Source of the DNA: Ypsolopha sequella
Taxonomy: Eukaryota > Arthropoda > Insecta > Lepidoptera > Ypsolophidae
Direction of reading: 5' to 3'
Length of the DNA stretch: 64,000 bases
NCBI GenBank assembly: GCA_934047225.1
Contig: OW203993.1
Location: 30,208,069-30,272,068, forward strand
In this document: positions 11,201-21,084 of the stretch, one piece after another
How positions within the stretch are numbered: the first letter of the stretch is position 1
How the letters are laid out: each line of letters begins with the position of its first letter
The notes under the pieces: model-generated
Database searches by the model: none
What the model saw: the letters and a program-made list of their open reading frames with translations, nothing else
Told to the model about the DNA's origin: nothing
Position numbers and translations under genes: made by a program

Positions 11201-12460
11201 TTTAGTTACGAAATCTATGCCAAAGATAGTTTCATTGTCGGTGGCCTCTGGAAAAACTAAAAAGTCCAAAGTAAAAGTTTTGTGTGCAAGTCTCACCTGA
11301 ACAGATGTGCGAAGGAGGTTCCTCGTAGCCATCTGACCATCTGCTAGCTTTACCTTTGAGGAGATTGGTGTAAAGTGCTGCCCTCTCTGCTGCAGCAGGC
11401 AATACAGGCTGTAGCCTGCGATACTGCACTTTGCCCCGGTATCTACCAAACCTGTTCCCGGTAAATCATACACATGCACAAATAATAATGGTCGCGCATG
11501 AGAAACAGAGCGAGTATATACATCCATATCATTATTATAATCTATCAGACAAAAATTTTTAGAACAGTTATTGCAATTAGACCTAATCACACCTTTTTGT
11601 CCGCATGAGTAACAATACACTTCATTGTCATTAGCACTGGCACCATTCTTATTGAGTCGTCTGCATGTGTCTCTATTATGACCGAACTTTTTGCAATAAA
11701 CGCAGTAACGTTCCTTTTTCAGGTCTGAAAGTCCATCAGTTGGCTGGAATGTTGCAGGTGGCAGGGGTGGTGGTTGGTCTCCTGAATCAGTGTCATGACG
11801 TGCTTTCTCCAGCAGCTCCTCAAAAGTCGATATAGTCTCTCGTGTGATTCTCTTCTTTATTCTAAAATGTAAAAGTCCATACACCATATCGATTTGCACT
11901 TTTTCTGATAAATCTCCATCTGGGAGCATGGCGAGCAACGCCCTCTTCTTGGCGACAAATATTTCTGTTTTCTCATTTTCATCTTGTGGGGATTCGAAAA
12001 CCTCTAAGTAGATCTGGTGTGGAGTCTTCAGCGCACCATAGGCGCTCCGTAAGCGTCGCAGAACTTCAACCCATGTGACGGTTTCTTTTCGAACACCGCG
12101 CCACCAAGTAGCGGCTTGTTCAGTTAACAACATTGTCATCCCGCGCACCGCGTTCGCATCGGAAATATTGCGACATTCCTTATATGCTTCAATGTTGTCA
12201 ATAAAAGATTCCAAATCGGCGGTTCTAGCTCCGGAAAATCTGGCCGTACAAGACGAAAAATCGGCCAACTCGGTGGTGGTGGCGGAAAACGGCGTGGATG
12301 AGCGCACATTTTGTAGAAGTTGTTGGCAGAAATCAGCTTGAGTTTGCTGTAAGGTACTTAGTAGAGTATGCAGCGCATCTTGAGTTAAAGTTACATTTTC
12401 ATCTACCGGCGACGATTGCCGTGTCTTACTTCGCGGCATTTTGGTTTTCGCTCGTGGCAA
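8060..12460 (-). CDS. Gypsy A gag-pol polyprotein
   Basis: A single uninterrupted frame of 1466 residues. In order: gag; two zinc-knuckle motifs near residues 255-300 (CVYCKKFGHNRDTC, then CYSCGQKGVIRSNC); protease with LVDTGAKCS near 337; reverse transcriptase with YLDDVLVLS near 663; RNase H with TDSSSWALGG near 815; integrase with an HHCC finger around 1020-1075 and the core marked by ISDNGVQF. The polyprotein copies element RNA into DNA and integrates it. The second knuckle has Val where the zinc-binding His is expected. Gag and pol share one frame, so no frameshift is needed. The C terminus runs into the 3' LTR by about 160 bp. No envelope-like frame follows. The start is the first ATG after a 290-bp leader. 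Confidence 0.92.
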   Translation of the reverse strand: MPRAKTKMPRSKTRQSSPVDENVTLTQDALHTLLSTLQQTQADFCQQLLQNVRSSTPFSATTTELADFSSCTARFSGARTADLESFIDNIEAYKECRNISDANAVRGMTMLLTEQAATWWRGVRKETVTWVEVLRRLRSAYGALKTPHQIYLEVFESPQDENEKTEIFVAKKRALLAMLPDGDLSEKVQIDMVYGLLHFRIKKRITRETISTFEELLEKARHDTDSGDQPPPLPPATFQPTDGLSDLKKERYCVYCKKFGHNRDTCRRLNKNGASANDNEVYCYSCGQKGVIRSNCNNCSKNFCLIDYNNDMDVYTRSVSHARPLLFVHVYDLPGTGLVDTGAKCSIAGYSLYCLLQQRGQHFTPISSKVKLADGQMATRNLLRTSVQVRLAHKTFTLDFLVFPEATDNETIFGIDFVTKAGLKLDFATNKWSMDNITYSLEYEPASICLNYSYVHLCSISNLREGEEALSLKDEERADLAAFLERNEDIFQPHAEPTPYAEHHIDTGDHPPVAVPPYRLTPAKKEIMRAELDEMLDAGIIEECESAWSSPALLVPKKDNGVRFCVDFRKVNAITKSDSYPLPLIDDLLQATKSGCIMSTIDLKAGYWQIKVKESDRDKTAFTTPFGVFRFMRMPFGLKTAPATFQRLIDRLRSGSSLQNVTIVAYLDDVLVLSSNFSSHLKDLQLVFDRLRLFNLQANRKKCFFAREEVKYLGHVITKDGISPDEEKVSAILHMKPPTCLKHLRTFLQTCSWFRKFIQHFSDIAQPLTKLTKKTQPWIWGPDQTKAFEKLKNLLTSAPILRQANYDQPFIVRTDSSSWALGGCLMQGEPGNERPIEYASRLLTPAERNYSTTEREALAVIWALERFRGYIDEHPIIVGTDHQPLKWLLTLKSPSGRLVRWAMRLQAFDIDIQYTPGKANVIADTLSRPNCSEEDKDNCGICSIIIDLPRRSPTELREAQIEDPECRKIIEDLESTDELANIRWTERGYHLNQGVIFRYDPDAASDEPQLYVPVSLRSEVVKECHDAPTAGHPGIERTYQKLLQNHFFPGMKKYVAEYLKTCDDCQRYKPANYKPPGLLQTPILNQRNEVLALDLFGPLPEGVNGEKWILLVEDTATRWVELYALREATAKVCAKKLIEEYFLRYGLCRRIISDNGVQFISAVMQQTMHILNIKQNLIPLYHPEANPAERKNRDMKFKIAQLVGTHHSSWPIHVPTVRFSMNNAVCKSTGHSPAYLTFAREMRFPLDVRHDIRAVLEKDNFVPQITPYLQKFLVSLTDVRERVEKLQDRSKIDADSGRRISPQYETGDLVLVTTHLLSNAQKGFTTKMAPRRDGPYRIHSKVSPTTYLICRPDSPGVILGKYHVSDMTPYYGREGVTAPVNPIRKRGRPRTLNAKGEVLDQARGRQPGLEGECVRNGTTRRPTNEGQAEPTSSAATNDVVRLGPELERPSGRLSARVRRLPSRYHL

Positions 12461-12751
12461 AGTTTATAATCACACGGCGATGTAGGTACCAGAAAAACCG
12501 TAGTCGGGCGGCGTGGGTGGGACTCGATGCGATGACCGCACGTCAGCGCGCGCGCACTTGGCGAGACGAGACTTGATTGAAAATGGCGGACGGACGCGCG
12601 CACTGCCGGGCGGCAAAATGTCGTGTGTACGCGTCGAAGCTTTCGATGTGATGCAGTGGTGTGATGAGCAATCGTCGTTCTTTCTGGTTGTTCGAAGAAA
12701 CACACAGGCACTGATAATATTCACTGTGTAGCCCTGTAGTTGGGCGTCCAA

Positions 12752-13040
12752 TTTAGGGTTTTAGGCTGGCTCAGGGATTTGCACACACAGAAACAACGAG
12801 TTCACACACTGAATGTTTAATTAATGAATTAAACTTATTATAAACAGCAATAGTTAAGTATAAATAATTAAAATCAGTCACATATGATAACGTGATGGTA
12901 AGCGTCGCACACGAGCTGACAATCTCCCAGAAGGCCTCTCAAGCTCGGGGCCCAGCCGAACCACGTCATTGGTCGCAGCCGATGACGTAGGTTCAGCTTG
13001 TCCCTCATTGGTAGGCCTTCGGGTCGTTCCGTTTCTCACA
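12752..13040 (-). repeat. Gypsy A 5' LTR
   Basis: This 289-bp right copy is the upstream LTR in element orientation and should carry the promoter. It is directly followed on the minus strand by TTGGACGCCCAAC, a small palindrome where a primer-binding site would be expected. I could not match that site to a particular tRNA. Confidence 0.88.
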
Positions 13041-13632
13041 GTATGTTGTTTTCTACAGACAATAGGAGATCTCAGTCGTAGTAAAAAAAAACTGATCCAA
13101 TTTTAGGGTGTAATCCATAATCAGTAAATTGGATGAAACTGGTTAGGTAAACAATTAGTTTAATAGTGCAACAATGGAATTGATCAGTCTTGTGAATTAA
13201 AGTCTTGAGATAAAATCACTCATTCATCAGCCTTCTCTTCTCTTATACAGCTAAACTTAAGATATATTGAGGCAAAATTATTATCACATTCTGGTTCACT
13301 TATAGTGAACAAAATAACTACAACAAATTATTATTGAATTGGCAAAAATAGGAAAAAATAGACTTATTCAAAGACCTAAACACAATTATGTATTTATAAC
13401 ATGACATAATGCTTAATATATATATTTATTTTTATTTTGTTAATAGTAAGCAAAAATGAAAAGATAACTAGAAAAAAATTTGAAAAGCGAATAATCACAG
13501 AACAAAAGATAATTAAATACGTCACTAATGTGAAACTTACGCTGAGTTGCATGGACCTGTAACATTGGAGTTGCAATGCAAGCACAGCTGCGTTTAGTAA
13601 ATAGTAATATGAAATTATTAGTACTTAAGACT
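13041..13632. other. No gene seen
   Basis: AT-rich sequence between the Gypsy element and the next open frame. I recognise no coding, RNA or repeat feature in it apart from short A and T runs. Confidence 0.4.
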
Positions 13633-14049
13633 TTACTTGTTACAACAATTCAAAGATTTATGACATTTGGAATTACAAAGCAAACCGTGCTTTTTACAAG
13701 CACACTTATTTGAGGAACATTGTTTGCTTGATTTCTTGCAATGACATTGCTTAAACCCTTGTCCGCCGAATGGTGATAGTTGTGAGGAAATACCACGAAT
13801 AGGTAATACTACCTCGGGAACGGGGCCTGTAAATTGAGCTCCTGGAGATATTTGAAGTGCGTTTCTTGGTAGCCAATCTTTAATTATACCAACGGAGGTA
13901 CCAACTTGAAACAAACCATTCTTCTTATCAATTACTCGTCCTGTAATGTTTTTGTTATCTAAGGGTGCACGATCGTACTTCGGAACATCAACCAAAATTG
14001 TAGCACCTACATCTATTTCTTTAAATTTTTTGTTGGATGTAGTACACAT
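13633..14049 (-). CDS. Integrase-type transposon C-terminal ORF with cysteine-rich tail
   Basis: The 138-residue product resembles the C-terminal part of Ginger-like integrases and of the integrase-derived host proteins related to KRAB-A domain-containing protein 2. A globular module starts near FKEIDVGATILVDVP and includes RAPLDNKNITGRV. It ends with a dense cysteine motif, starting GGQGFKQCHCKK, with eleven cysteines in the last 38 residues. The integrase core (zinc finger plus DDE) is absent and I find none upstream. The frame is open a little upstream of the ATG without a clear splice acceptor. It is either the last exon of a domesticated gene or a truncated transposon. Function in the cell is unknown; DNA or zinc binding by the tail is inference. 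Confidence 0.6.
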   Translation of the reverse strand: MCTTSNKKFKEIDVGATILVDVPKYDRAPLDNKNITGRVIDKKNGLFQVGTSVGIIKDWLPRNALQISPGAQFTGPVPEVVLPIRGISSQLSPFGGQGFKQCHCKKSSKQCSSNKCACKKHGLLCNSKCHKSLNCCNK

Positions 14050-14990
14050 AGTCGCAGCTGCTCTTTTTATATTATATGCAGGGTTGGATTCAGACCCTCG
14101 GAAAATTATTGTCTATGGGAATTAAAAATATACTAAGTACTTGGCTAAAATTATACTACGTTTCGTTTTTCGTCGATTTTTATTTTGAATTGAAATAAAA
14201 TACCTAGCCTATTTGTTAATGAAATTTTTAAAAAATTTACTAAATATATTCATAATTTATTGAAAGAAAGAAAGAAAGAAAATAAATTTATTGGCGCGTT
14301 TACAAAAGAATAAAAAGAACTTATAGCTAACACAGTTGTTATGAATAAAATGTATATTTTTAGAACGCATCAGTCGAGTGTTCGGTCGACGATTTTGTTT
14401 TTTGTGTGTGGTAACACTTCTCACACTTGGAGCTGTCAAAAAACCTCGGAAAGGCCGAATTTGGGAAAAGGGTCGCGGTCGATCACATTATTTAATTTAT
14501 TAATGGTTTAATACGTGGAAAATTGATGTGGACATCTTAAAAAACATTATTGAGTCAGGGTCTGACAATATTTTGGCGTGAAGGCCATTTTAGTTTAATT
14601 TCTGTGTGTGTGACATAACCTGCATACATGCGGTTTCCAACAAGTGAACTGTGTCAGATTACCATTTCTTCTGGGTTTGGATGCATCCAGGTGTAGGTGG
14701 GTTGTGTTTAGATTCTTCGTGGAAGGTGAACAACGTGTCACAACACCGGCACACTTTGGACTCCGTGTACAAGAGAGGACTCGTACTGCGGACATCATCT
14801 AAGTACCATTCTCTGGTAGGAAATTTTGTATTTACTTTTGTAGAATATAAGCAGATTGAATCTACATGGACGTAGATCTGGGACAGCTTATGGGCCCCTG
14901 TTCCAGCTGCTAATATCGCCTTTTACCATACAACAGTAGATAAGGTTTATTTAAGTAGGGAGTAATCTATAGATAAATATAACACGACAA
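14050..14990. other. No clear gene; GAAA microsatellite and possible LINE tail
   Basis: A (GAAA)n run at about 14262-14281 followed by AATAAATTTATTGG looks like a reversed LINE tail. Around 14600-14875 both strands have short open frames (a minus-strand stretch reads VCRCCDTLFTFH), but none matches a family I can name with confidence. Confidence 0.35.
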
Positions 14991-15267
14991 AAGGATGTAG
15001 CTCAGCTATGTGCCATCCAAAACATGCTTTGGTTGACGCTGGTTTTCAGCTACCTCCGTTACAATTGCCTGATAAGGTATTAACGAGTTGTTAACAATTT
15101 TATTTACTAAATTGAAAAATCAATAAAAATTGGCAGAAATGGCTTAAAACTAAATTAAAGAAAATAAAAACAAAAACCAAAAATGCGTAACAAGACAGAA
15201 AACAATAAAAAAAAAAGGTAATTAGTATATACAGATACTTATAGACTTATTAGTAGGGTGTATAGTC

Positions 15268-18150
15268 TTAAGCATTGTAGGCTTTCCAAGGATGTTTCAA
15301 ATGTCCAGTGTCCATTTGCTTTTTCATAAGATACTGTTTATACCTAAACTTAAATGTATGGGCTGAGCACTTTTGTCTCAAGGGCGGTGGTAAATTATTC
15401 CATATTTTTGCACTTCGGTATGAAAAACATCCTCGGAATCCTGCAAGTTTATGTTTAGGAGTATACAGTAGGTTTTGATCCTTTGATCGTGTTCTAAAAC
15501 AATTAACATTTTTCAAAAATTTTAATTTTTCATATAGGTAATTAGGACACTGTTTCCAAATAACTTTTTGGATTACGCAAGCCAAATGCAACTCCCTTCT
15601 AGCTTCCATGTTTAAAATTTTATGTGCGTTGAGATAAGGAGTGACGTGGGCGCGCCTCGGTATCTTATAACAGAACCGCGCACACGCATTTTGAACTCTC
15701 TGTATAGCATTTGCTGTTTTCCTACATATTCGATAACCATAAACCGCACTGCAATAGTTAAATGGAGACAATACCAGGAGCTCGACCAGGGTTTCTCTTA
15801 TGTCTTTGGTTAGGTAATCTCTTATCCCATATAGAACTTTAAGTTTGAAAAAGGCGTACCTAATTTTTTCTTTAATATGAGACTGAAACTTTAACTCTTC
15901 ATCGTAGATTAAACCAAGATTTCTAGGTTCTCTATCTAATGGTATTTTTTTATTGTCAATATGAATGTCAGGGTTCTGATTTAGTACACTATTAATTTGA
16001 TGTCTGGTACCTATCACAGTGAACTTTGATTTTAACGGGTTTAGAACTAAGCAATTTTTTTGTGCCCATTTAAATATTTTACTGAGATCATCATTAATTC
16101 GTGAAACCGCCAGCGCAGTTTCAGCCTGGTTAAAAGAATAATAGATTTGTGTGTCGTCCGCGTACAAGTGGCACCTACAAGTGGTTAGAAGTTTAGGCAT
16201 ATCTGCGGTATAAATTGTAAACAATACAGGGCTCAAAATTGATCCTTGTGGTGTACCTCTGTCTAATTTAGAAAGATCGGATGTCCTGATGTCTCCATTA
16301 GCGTTCTCTGTCGATACGTATTGTGTCCGTCCCGTAAGGAAGGAGCAAAACCATTTACAGGTATTATCAGAGAGTCCGTAATATTTCAGTTTAGCGACCA
16401 AAAGTTCTACGTTAATACAATCAAATGCACGTGAAAAATCTAGAAGTATCAAAATTGTTGTGAGTCCAGTATCGGACGCCGAAAGTATGTCATCTGTCAC
16501 CTTTAATAACGCTGTTTCGGTACCGTGCTCGCTACGGAACCCAGATTGTATAGTCGGCATAATTTTCTCACTAGATAGGTACTGAGCTCATTGTTTTTGT
16601 ATTGCTTTTTCAACGACCTTAGACAGTACTGGTAGCACGCTTATCGCCCGTAGATCTTTAAGGCTAGAAATATTATTTGTTTTAGGTATTGGTGTTACAA
16701 CTGCTTTTCTATAACTGTGTGGAAATGTTTGTGTTTCAATAGATTTATTCACAATTGCCGTAATTACAGGTAATGTGTACTTCAAGGTCAACTCGATCAT
16801 TTCTATTGAAATTCCATCATGTCCTCGAGCATTCGTTTTAATATTTGACAATATTTTTTCTATTTCGTGTTGATTTACCAGTATTAGGGTAAAAAAGCTT
16901 TTATTGAACCTAGATGTTTTAAAATAATTTAAAAGATCTTGCTCAGCATAAGAGTTTCCGGGTATATTAAGAAAATGTTCATTTATTTTTTGTGGGTCAT
17001 TCAGTTCTGCAGGGATATCAATATTTTTGTTTGAATAGAATGCTGATGTTTCTTTAAAATGTTTCCACATTTTGCGAGGATTGCATTTATTATTGTTTAC
17101 ATAATGCTTATAGTAAGCAATTTTTTCCCTATGTATTGTTGAGGTGACTAAGTTTTTGAGGGACTTATAATATTCAATGGCAGATATTGTTTTACTTTTA
17201 TTCGCTTTTTTTAAGGCTTTATCTCGTAAGTCTATCATAAATCGAACCATGTTCGTGATCCAAGGTTTTTGTTTTTCTGTTATTTTAGTTTTTCTAATTG
17301 GAGCATGAATATCAAATAATGAAGTTATATATGTATTAAAAAGGTCCACCATTGAATTAATATCCCGCAACTCTAAAATACCTTGCCACGGAGTATTAGC
17401 CAAATCTATCTGAAATTTTTGTAAATTTATTTGTTTTAACGGCCGGGTAAATGTGTAGCTGACAGCTGGTTTCGGTTTTTTTATGTCAAAATCAAGCCAC
17501 ACCAGCCCATGATCACTTAGGCATCTGTTATGGATAACACTTATCTTTTTTACATTACTAGGAGTGTCAGTAATAACTAAATCTAAGAGAGTTGCTGTTT
17601 TGTCAGTAATTCTAGTCGGATCGCGAACTAACTGTTCTAAATTAAGCTGATGAAGGAAGCTTTTTAATTTATTTGCATTGTATGAATCCGATATCATGAG
17701 ATCTGTGTTGAAGTCCGTGAGCAAAAATACATAATTACAATAAGAAAAAGTAGCAACGGATTCTGTCAGTGCATCAATTGCCACTCCTCGGTTAACTTCT
17801 TCGGGTCTGTACGCGGTACCAATAGCTATGCGGGTGCCGGCAATAGATAGTTGTAACCACATCTGCTCAAGCTCAGATACAGGGTGCTCTAACACTTTTA
17901 CCCGAAGTCCTCTGCGCACATAGAACCCTACCCCACCCCCTCTAACTGTCGCCGATCTAGCCTGAAGCTTTAAAGAGTAACCAGAAATCTTAGGAGCGAT
18001 CATTTCTGCACCTTTCTTTATCCAAGTTTCATTTAAAGCTAAAATGTCTAATTTCAGTTTTGTAACTGTAGAGTATAATTCATCTGTACCCGTATTTAAT
18101 GACCTAACATTTAAAAGACCTAATCGTAAATATTTATTTTTAATAGCCAT
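15268..18150 (-). pseudogene. LINE ORF2 (endonuclease-reverse transcriptase), one in-frame stop
   Basis: ORF2 of a non-LTR retrotransposon, about 960 codons. The N-terminal apurinic-type endonuclease shows LNVRSLN, LALNETWIK, GGGVGFYV, LLTDFN (where GDFN is usual) and SDHGLVW. The reverse transcriptase shows the palm motif LLDFSRAFD, GTPQGSILSP and the catalytic YADDTQIY near residue 667. There is no RNase H. The frame is broken by a single TGA at 16588-16590 (codon 521), just before the palm; the same frame then continues to the C terminus, so a single base change killed an otherwise complete copy. ORF1 ends one nucleotide before this ATG (TAACATG). A CR1/Jockey-type clade is likely, but I cannot resolve it by eye. 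Confidence 0.88.
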
Positions 18151-18151
18151 G

Positions 18152-19240
18152 TTAAAGATCTAAAGTAGATACTAATAAGTCTAGTGCTAAAGTCGTCGAA
18201 TCTGTGTCTCGACAGTACTTAGCTGAATGACCATATTGCTGGCACTTATAACTGGATACATATGTGAAGTCTCGCACTGGACAAGAGGTCCAGTTTAGGA
18301 AAACACGACGCTTAGATATAATAATGTTTCTTAAATTACCTGGTACCTCTAGAATAAAGTTACACGTCGGACCGTCTTTTTTGCCTGATTTGTGGCTTAT
18401 ATTGATGGAACTCACAACAGACTCGCGTGTTGCGTTTGGAACCAGGTCAGCTAAATTTTGCTCGTACAGACATTCCACAACTTCCTTGTCGCTTAAGTTG
18501 TTCGGAACACCAATAATAATGATCCTTGGTTTTCGTTTGTTGACGTCTGATACTGTTAATCCAGAAGTTGAGAATTTCTCCGATTGCTTGAGCTTCTGTA
18601 TATCTTCTTTCCTTTCCGTGTTGATAATTACACCGCCATTTTTCGTTTTTCGTACACTACGCACGTGAAGTTTCATTTCCTCAGGACAAATTATAGATTG
18701 GACTAAAGCTTTTGTGTCCTCACTGCTTGTTTCCTTATTTTTTGGGAATATAGCTACGGAACTTAAATTGGATGGTCTGATTAGTTTATTACTGCCTTTT
18801 TTGGTGATTTCAGCAAAAGACAATGGCTCGGAAGTCTGCTTTTTTGATGCATCTTGAATTGAAACTTTGAGGTCTTGAATACTTTTCACCAAAACATCCT
18901 GTGCTCTTGTGTTCTGAATAGTGATATGGGCTGAAATGGCTTTTTGTTTTAAGGATTGGTATTCAACTGCCATTTGGGACGTTCCGCCTGCAATTTTGCG
19001 GCACAGATTATGTATTTTCAGTTTTTGATCTGAATTCAATTTTCCCTCCGCGGAAATGGAACAAACTTCATTTAAACAGTGTTCGATTGAGGTCATCCAT
19101 TTCTGAATTTCCGGCGTCGAGATCACATCAATGGCTGGTACACTAGGGGCCCCGTCATCCTCTGGACATGGAAGGGTTGGCGGAGGGCTCCTCCGAATCA
19201 AGGAGCTGTGGTTAAACGGGCTCTCTGCTGGGTTTGACAT
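18152..19240 (-). CDS. LINE ORF1 nucleic-acid-binding protein
   Basis: The 362-residue ORF1 precedes the endonuclease-reverse transcriptase ORF with one nucleotide between stop and next ATG, a spacing typical of termination-reinitiation coupling. It has a proline-rich N terminus, a helical middle region and, near the C terminus, an RNA-recognition-like segment (KRKPRIIIIGVPNNLSDKE) followed by one zinc-knuckle remnant, YKCQQYGHSAKYC. ORF1 proteins of such LINEs package element RNA. The first knuckle cysteine is replaced (VSSYKC where CYKC is expected), so the knuckle probably cannot bind zinc normally. The protein otherwise looks intact. The GC-rich leader upstream (to about 19450) may be the element's 5' UTR. 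Confidence 0.8.
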   Translation of the reverse strand: MSNPAESPFNHSSLIRRSPPPTLPCPEDDGAPSVPAIDVISTPEIQKWMTSIEHCLNEVCSISAEGKLNSDQKLKIHNLCRKIAGGTSQMAVEYQSLKQKAISAHITIQNTRAQDVLVKSIQDLKVSIQDASKKQTSEPLSFAEITKKGSNKLIRPSNLSSVAIFPKNKETSSEDTKALVQSIICPEEMKLHVRSVRKTKNGGVIINTERKEDIQKLKQSEKFSTSGLTVSDVNKRKPRIIIIGVPNNLSDKEVVECLYEQNLADLVPNATRESVVSSINISHKSGKKDGPTCNFILEVPGNLRNIIISKRRVFLNWTSCPVRDFTYVSSYKCQQYGHSAKYCRDTDSTTLALDLLVSTLDL

Positions 19241-19449
19241 TGTAATGTTAGATTAAATGTCCATATTCATCACTCACTAGCACTCACGTATGACACACTT
19301 ATTGCCAAATAATTGCTTACTCGTGAACTAGATTATTATTTAATGTGAACAAATAAAACTTATAAAACGCGACCGTACATGACGGCGTCGCGCAAGCAAA
19401 AAAAGAAAACGGCAGTACACGGCAGTGCCCCCGCCGAGTCTCGCGGAAC

Positions 19450-20007
19450 GGCCGTACCATCCTTTTCTCGAAGCAACTCACGGCACTTTCAACCCCCCTG
19501 TATCTTCGTTGTGGGTAAAGCTAGAAGTCTGAAATTTCAGTAACCAAGAGTACTTACTGATCCTACTTCTGACCCCAAATTACAACTTTGTACCTATATT
19601 TGATTACGAAATATCTCAAGTCAAAGTTCCCTAATTTTGTCACTGACTGACTGACACATCATCAAAAGTCTAAAGGTGTTCTAGCAGGCCTACAAACTTG
19701 AAATTTTGCATGCGGTTAGTGTTAAGTGTACATTGCGACAAAAAAATATAAAAATGTTATTTGCGGTTGGTAATTTAATATTTCCATACAAAGTCTATAC
19801 AAAATGTATGTTTCCAGCTGCATCTATAAATTTGTATAACACTAGATGACGTTGGTGGTATGCTGCTTTGCATTAAAGACATCTACCACGAAAAATTCTA
19901 CCTCGTGACGCTAGATGGTAAAAAGTGTAAAAAAATGTATACCTTTATTTCCGAAAATAGAGCAAGTAGTAAAAATAAAAAGTAAAACCGTTAAAGTGCG
20001 AAAAAAA
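19450..20007. other. No gene seen
   Basis: Sequence between the LINE leader and the 395-bp tandem array. It has short direct repeats related to the array start (AAAGTGCGA twice near 19990-20020) but no coding sequence I recognise. Confidence 0.35.
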
Positions 20008-20677
20008 AACCGGTAAAGTGCGAATCGAACTCGCGCATAAAGGGTTCCGTACCCCTACACAATACGGGTACGGAACCCTAAAAGTAAATAACAACCATAT
20101 AGGTACCATAGCAACATTAAGGCGACGAAAAACAAAGCGATAAAACGGTAGCGCCCGACAAACAATTTGGTACCTTTTTAGTACGGAACCCTAATTTTCA
20201 TTATTTTACTTTAAAGTATTTACTACAGACTGCCCAAAGTTAAAACTTGTACTTGTATGTATTACCGGTCTAAAGATAGAGCCTTTGTTATAATAATCTG
20301 TCCCTTGGGTAAGGAACCCTAAAAAGGGTGGTTTATAATGTACGATACATTCACAATTAGTCAATTTAAGAAGAGAATATCAACATTTCGTAATTAAGTC
20401 ACTAAAAAAACGGTGAAGTTTGAATCCGACTCGCACATAAAGGGTTCCGTACCCCCACACAATACAGGTATGGAACCCTAAAAGTAAATTGCAACAACAT
20501 AGATCTATGCCATAGCACCATCAAAGCGACAAAAAACAAAGCGATAAAACGGGATAAAACGGTAGCGCCTGACAGAAAATTCGGTACCTTTTTAGGAAGG
20601 AACCCTCATTTTTTATTATTTGTTATTTTACTTTAAAGTAGTCTGCCTAAATTTTCAACTTGTAGGTACTTGTATGT

Positions 20678-20770
20678 AGTCTATAAGTACACGGGATAGT
20701 GAAGAAAACACTGGAGCTTGATCAACGGTATAATGTCGACTGAAGAGTGAACCTACCTACATATAGCACA
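20678..20770 (-). repeat. Gypsy B 3' LTR
   Basis: The 93-bp downstream LTR in element orientation. The minus strand starts TGTGCTATATGT and ends CTTATAGACT. Part of it is included in the adjacent 105-bp duplication. Confidence 0.85.
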
Positions 20771-20922
20771 ATCCTCCACTCTTAACTACTAAGTACATTA
20801 ATTATAAATAAAACACAGGAGCTTGATCAACGGTATAATCTCGACTGAAGAGTGAACCTACCTACATATAGCACAATCCTCCACTCTTAACTACTAAGTA
20901 CATTAATTACAAATAAAACCCT
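20713..20922. repeat. 105-bp tandem duplication at the Gypsy B 3' end
   Basis: The block starting GGAGCTTGATCAACGG occurs at 20713 and again at 20818. The unit covers the inner part of the LTR, the polypurine tract and adjacent untranslated sequence, so the element has two consecutive tract/LTR junction copies. The right LTR has no such duplication. Confidence 0.85.
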
Positions 20923-21084
20923 TAAATAAATGTACTTATAAAAAATATATATATACATAACAATAGCCAAGAATGTAAAAAGGTACATCAATATAATTAC
21001 AATATAACAAAAAAAAAAAAACTAAAACGCAAACATAAGAGAAAAAAAATAAAAAATGAAAAAAAATTATACAATTACAAAATT

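Larger units (their letters stand above)
7930..13040 (-). mobile_element. Ty3/Gypsy LTR retrotransposon A, near-intact, TSD GTAT
   Basis: The 5111-bp element is read on the minus strand. Its LTRs are 293 bp (left) and 289 bp (right) and differ by about three substitutions and one 4-bp indel. GTAT flanks both sides (7926-7929 and 13041-13044). A purine-rich tract (AGAGGGGGAGTG on the minus strand) lies directly before the 3' LTR. One long gag-pol frame fills the interior. Few LTR differences mean a fairly recent insertion. Confidence 0.92.

Noticed and set aside
8151..12341. Several plus-strand frames opposite Gypsy A
   Set aside because: They are antisense shadows of the gag-pol frame with no domain of their own.
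12730..12751. Primer-binding site of Gypsy A matched to a specific tRNA
   Set aside because: The sequence after the LTR is a small palindrome and I could not match it to a tRNA 3' end.
13394..13585. Hydrophobic minus-strand frame resembling a membrane protein
   Set aside because: AT-rich sequence gives phenylalanine- and isoleucine-rich frames by chance; no homology or start context.
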